A DNA stretch of 7,299 nt from Candidatus Rokubacteria bacterium RIFCSPLOWO2_02_FULL_72_37 (GTDB lineage Bacteria; Methylomirabilota; Methylomirabilia; Rokubacteriales; CSP1-6), in assembly GCA_001790315.1 (NCBI GenBank), contig MGCE01000130.1, positions 772 through 8,070 of the forward strand, read 5' to 3'. Each line of letters begins with the position of its first letter. Positions within the stretch are counted from its first letter, which is position 1. The position numbers were made by a program, and so were the translations under genes. Below the pieces are notes generated by a model that was not told the origin of the DNA, did no database searches, and was given only the letters and a program-made list of their open reading frames with translations. Below are positions 6,724 through 7,299 of the stretch, piece by piece.

Positions 6724-6786
6724 ATGTCGAAGGGGGTGGGAGGCTCAGCCGGCGTCAGTGCGTTTTCGGATATCCGCGTATGGTAA
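6724..6786 (+). CDS. Possible 20-residue leader peptide
   Basis: An ATG at 6724 preceded by GAGG with a 5-nt spacer opens 20 codons (MSKGVGGSAGVSAFSDIRVW) ending in TAA at 6784-6786, 26 nt before the repeat-protein start. The same frame also has an ATG at 6688 (32 codons) without a Shine-Dalgarno. It lies inside the predicted sigma-54 transcript. ORFs this short arise by chance, and no family is recognised; only the ribosome-binding site and position support it. Confidence 0.18.
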   Translation: MSKGVGGSAGVSAFSDIRVW

Positions 6787-6812
6787 ACCACAAAGGGAAG
6801 ATGGGGGAACCG

Positions 6813-7299
6813 ATGAAGAAGCTCCTCTCAGCGGTCATGAGCGTGGCGTTCATGGTGGCCATGACGCCGATGGCGGATGCTCAGTCGCAGTGCCCGCCTG
6901 AAGTTGCCCAGGCGAAGGCCATGATCAGCAAGATCTCCAAGGGCCAGGATGTCCAGGCCCCGAGGTCGCTGGCCGGCGCCAAGCAGGACGTGCAGGCCCC
7001 GCGCAGCCGTGAGATCCAGGCGCCGCGTTCGCTGGCCGGCGCCCGCCAGGATGTCCAGGCGCCGCGCGGTCAGGACGTGCAGGCCCCGCGCGGTCAGGAT
7101 GTCCAGGCGCCGCGTGGCAAGCAGGACGTGCAGGCCCCGCGTGGTCAGGATGTCCAGGCCCCGCGTGGTAAGCAGGACGTGCAGGCCCCGCGCGGTCAGG
7201 ATGTCCAGGCCCCGCGTGGTAAGCAGGACGTGCAGGCTCCGCGCGGTCAGGATGTCCAGGCGCCGCGTGGCAAGCAGGACGTGCAGGCCCCGCGCGGTC
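6813..7299 (+). CDS. Secreted QDVQAPRG-repeat protein, family unknown (partial, C-terminus beyond window)
   Basis: The 162 visible codons start with MKKLL and a signal peptide (hydrophobic about 4-21, Ala-Asp-Ala at 21-23, probable cleavage before Q24). A short stretch with a single Cys27 (QCPPEVAQAKAMISK) follows. From residue 45 to the edge come tandem copies of QDVQAPRG: at least 13, one degenerate (EIQAPRS at 67), alternate later copies carrying an extra Lys. Two early copies carry the insert SLAGA(K/R). The mature region uses almost only Q, D, V, A, P, R, G and K and should be disordered, neutral to slightly basic. The start at 6813 is preferred because GGGGGA lies 4 nt upstream; the in-frame ATG at 6801 has no well-spaced site and would put charged residues before the signal peptide. 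It is transcribed divergently from the protease operon, below a sigma-54-like promoter. I do not recognise the function; a matrix/surface protein or a multi-copy peptide precursor are possibilities only. Confidence 0.88.
   Translation, partial: MKKLLSAVMSVAFMVAMTPMADAQSQCPPEVAQAKAMISKISKGQDVQAPRSLAGAKQDVQAPRSREIQAPRSLAGARQDVQAPRGQDVQAPRGQDVQAPRGKQDVQAPRGQDVQAPRGKQDVQAPRGQDVQAPRGKQDVQAPRGQDVQAPRGKQDVQAPRG
6945..7299 (+). repeat. Coding tandem repeat, 24-27 bp units, 51-bp dimers
   Basis: Thirteen units encoding (Q/E)(D)(V/I)QAPR run to the window edge. From 7047 the units strictly alternate between CAG-GAT-GTC and CAG-GAC-GTG half-units. Four exact 51-bp dimers (GQDVQAPRGK-type plus QDVQAPRG-type halves) occupy 7095-7145, 7146-7196, 7197-7247 and 7248-7298, preceded by one 48-bp dimer lacking the Lys codon (7047-7094). 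There are no unique spacers. All differences among the 51-bp dimers are at synonymous third positions. Confidence 0.93.

Larger units (their letters stand above)
6491..6812. other. Divergent intergenic region with regulatory elements
   Basis: This 322-bp region separates the leftward protease operon from the rightward repeat-protein gene. It is less G+C-rich in its central part than the flanking genes. On the left it holds a minimal ATG-TGA with a strong Shine-Dalgarno and a GC-rich hairpin. In the middle are GCGGATATC (6622-6630), the palindrome GGAATTCC (6637-6644) and a sigma-54-like promoter. On the right are a possible small leader ORF and the palindrome CGGATATCCG (6767-6776). No convincing sigma-70 promoter for the leftward operon was found. 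Confidence 0.6.

Noticed and set aside
6294..6791. 165-codon minus-strand frame across the intergenic region
   Set aside because: Overlaps the N-terminal coding part of the M16 lipoprotein in another frame, runs through the hairpin and the sigma-54 element, and shows no domain or ribosome-binding site.
6945..7299. CRISPR array
   Set aside because: The repeats are contiguous with no unique spacers, stay in one open frame and vary only at synonymous sites; this is a coding tandem repeat.

Overview
The window is G+C-rich bacterial chromosomal DNA with tightly packed genes. Six genes run leftward on the minus strand and fill positions 1 to 6490. A 322-bp divergent intergenic region follows. The start of one rightward gene, cut by the window edge, fills the right end. 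The codon usage, the order tlyA-nadK-recN, a lipoprotein/periplasmic M16 peptidase pair and a close sigma-54 promoter match suggest a Gram-negative bacterium. A lineage such as Methylomirabilota/Rokubacteria or a deltaproteobacterial group would fit, but that is a guess. No rRNA, tRNA, insertion sequence or CRISPR array is visible.

Minus strand, in order of transcription: an M16 zinc metallopeptidase lipoprotein with intact HxxEH (6490-5171); a second M16 protein whose zinc site is entirely lost (5174-3873); a rhomboid intramembrane serine protease (3873-3160); the TlyA rRNA 2'-O-methyltransferase (3145-2354); NAD kinase (2357-1500); and the RecN DNA repair ATPase (1439 to the left edge, C-terminus missing). 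Junctions are a 4-nt overlap, a 1-nt overlap, a 14-nt gap, a 4-nt overlap and a 60-nt gap, so the first five genes look like one translationally coupled operon, with recN probably attached. The two M16 proteins are complementary. One keeps the zinc and catalytic residues but has lost the C-domain tyrosine; the other has lost the zinc site but keeps the R...Y pair. This is the pattern expected of an obligate heterodimer.

The 6491-6812 region holds a near-consensus sigma-54 (-24/-12) promoter pointing right, an 8-bp GC-rich hairpin and a strong Shine-Dalgarno sequence in front of an ATG-TGA 'start-stop' on the leftward side, two copies of CGGATATC, and a possible 20-residue leader ORF.

The rightward gene (6813 to the edge) encodes a secreted protein. 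After the signal peptide and a short Cys-containing stretch it is almost nothing but the octapeptide QDVQAPRG, at least 13 copies, organised at DNA level as alternating half-units in a 51-bp dimer. I do not recognise this family. It is the most unusual item in the window, especially with its sigma-54 type promoter.
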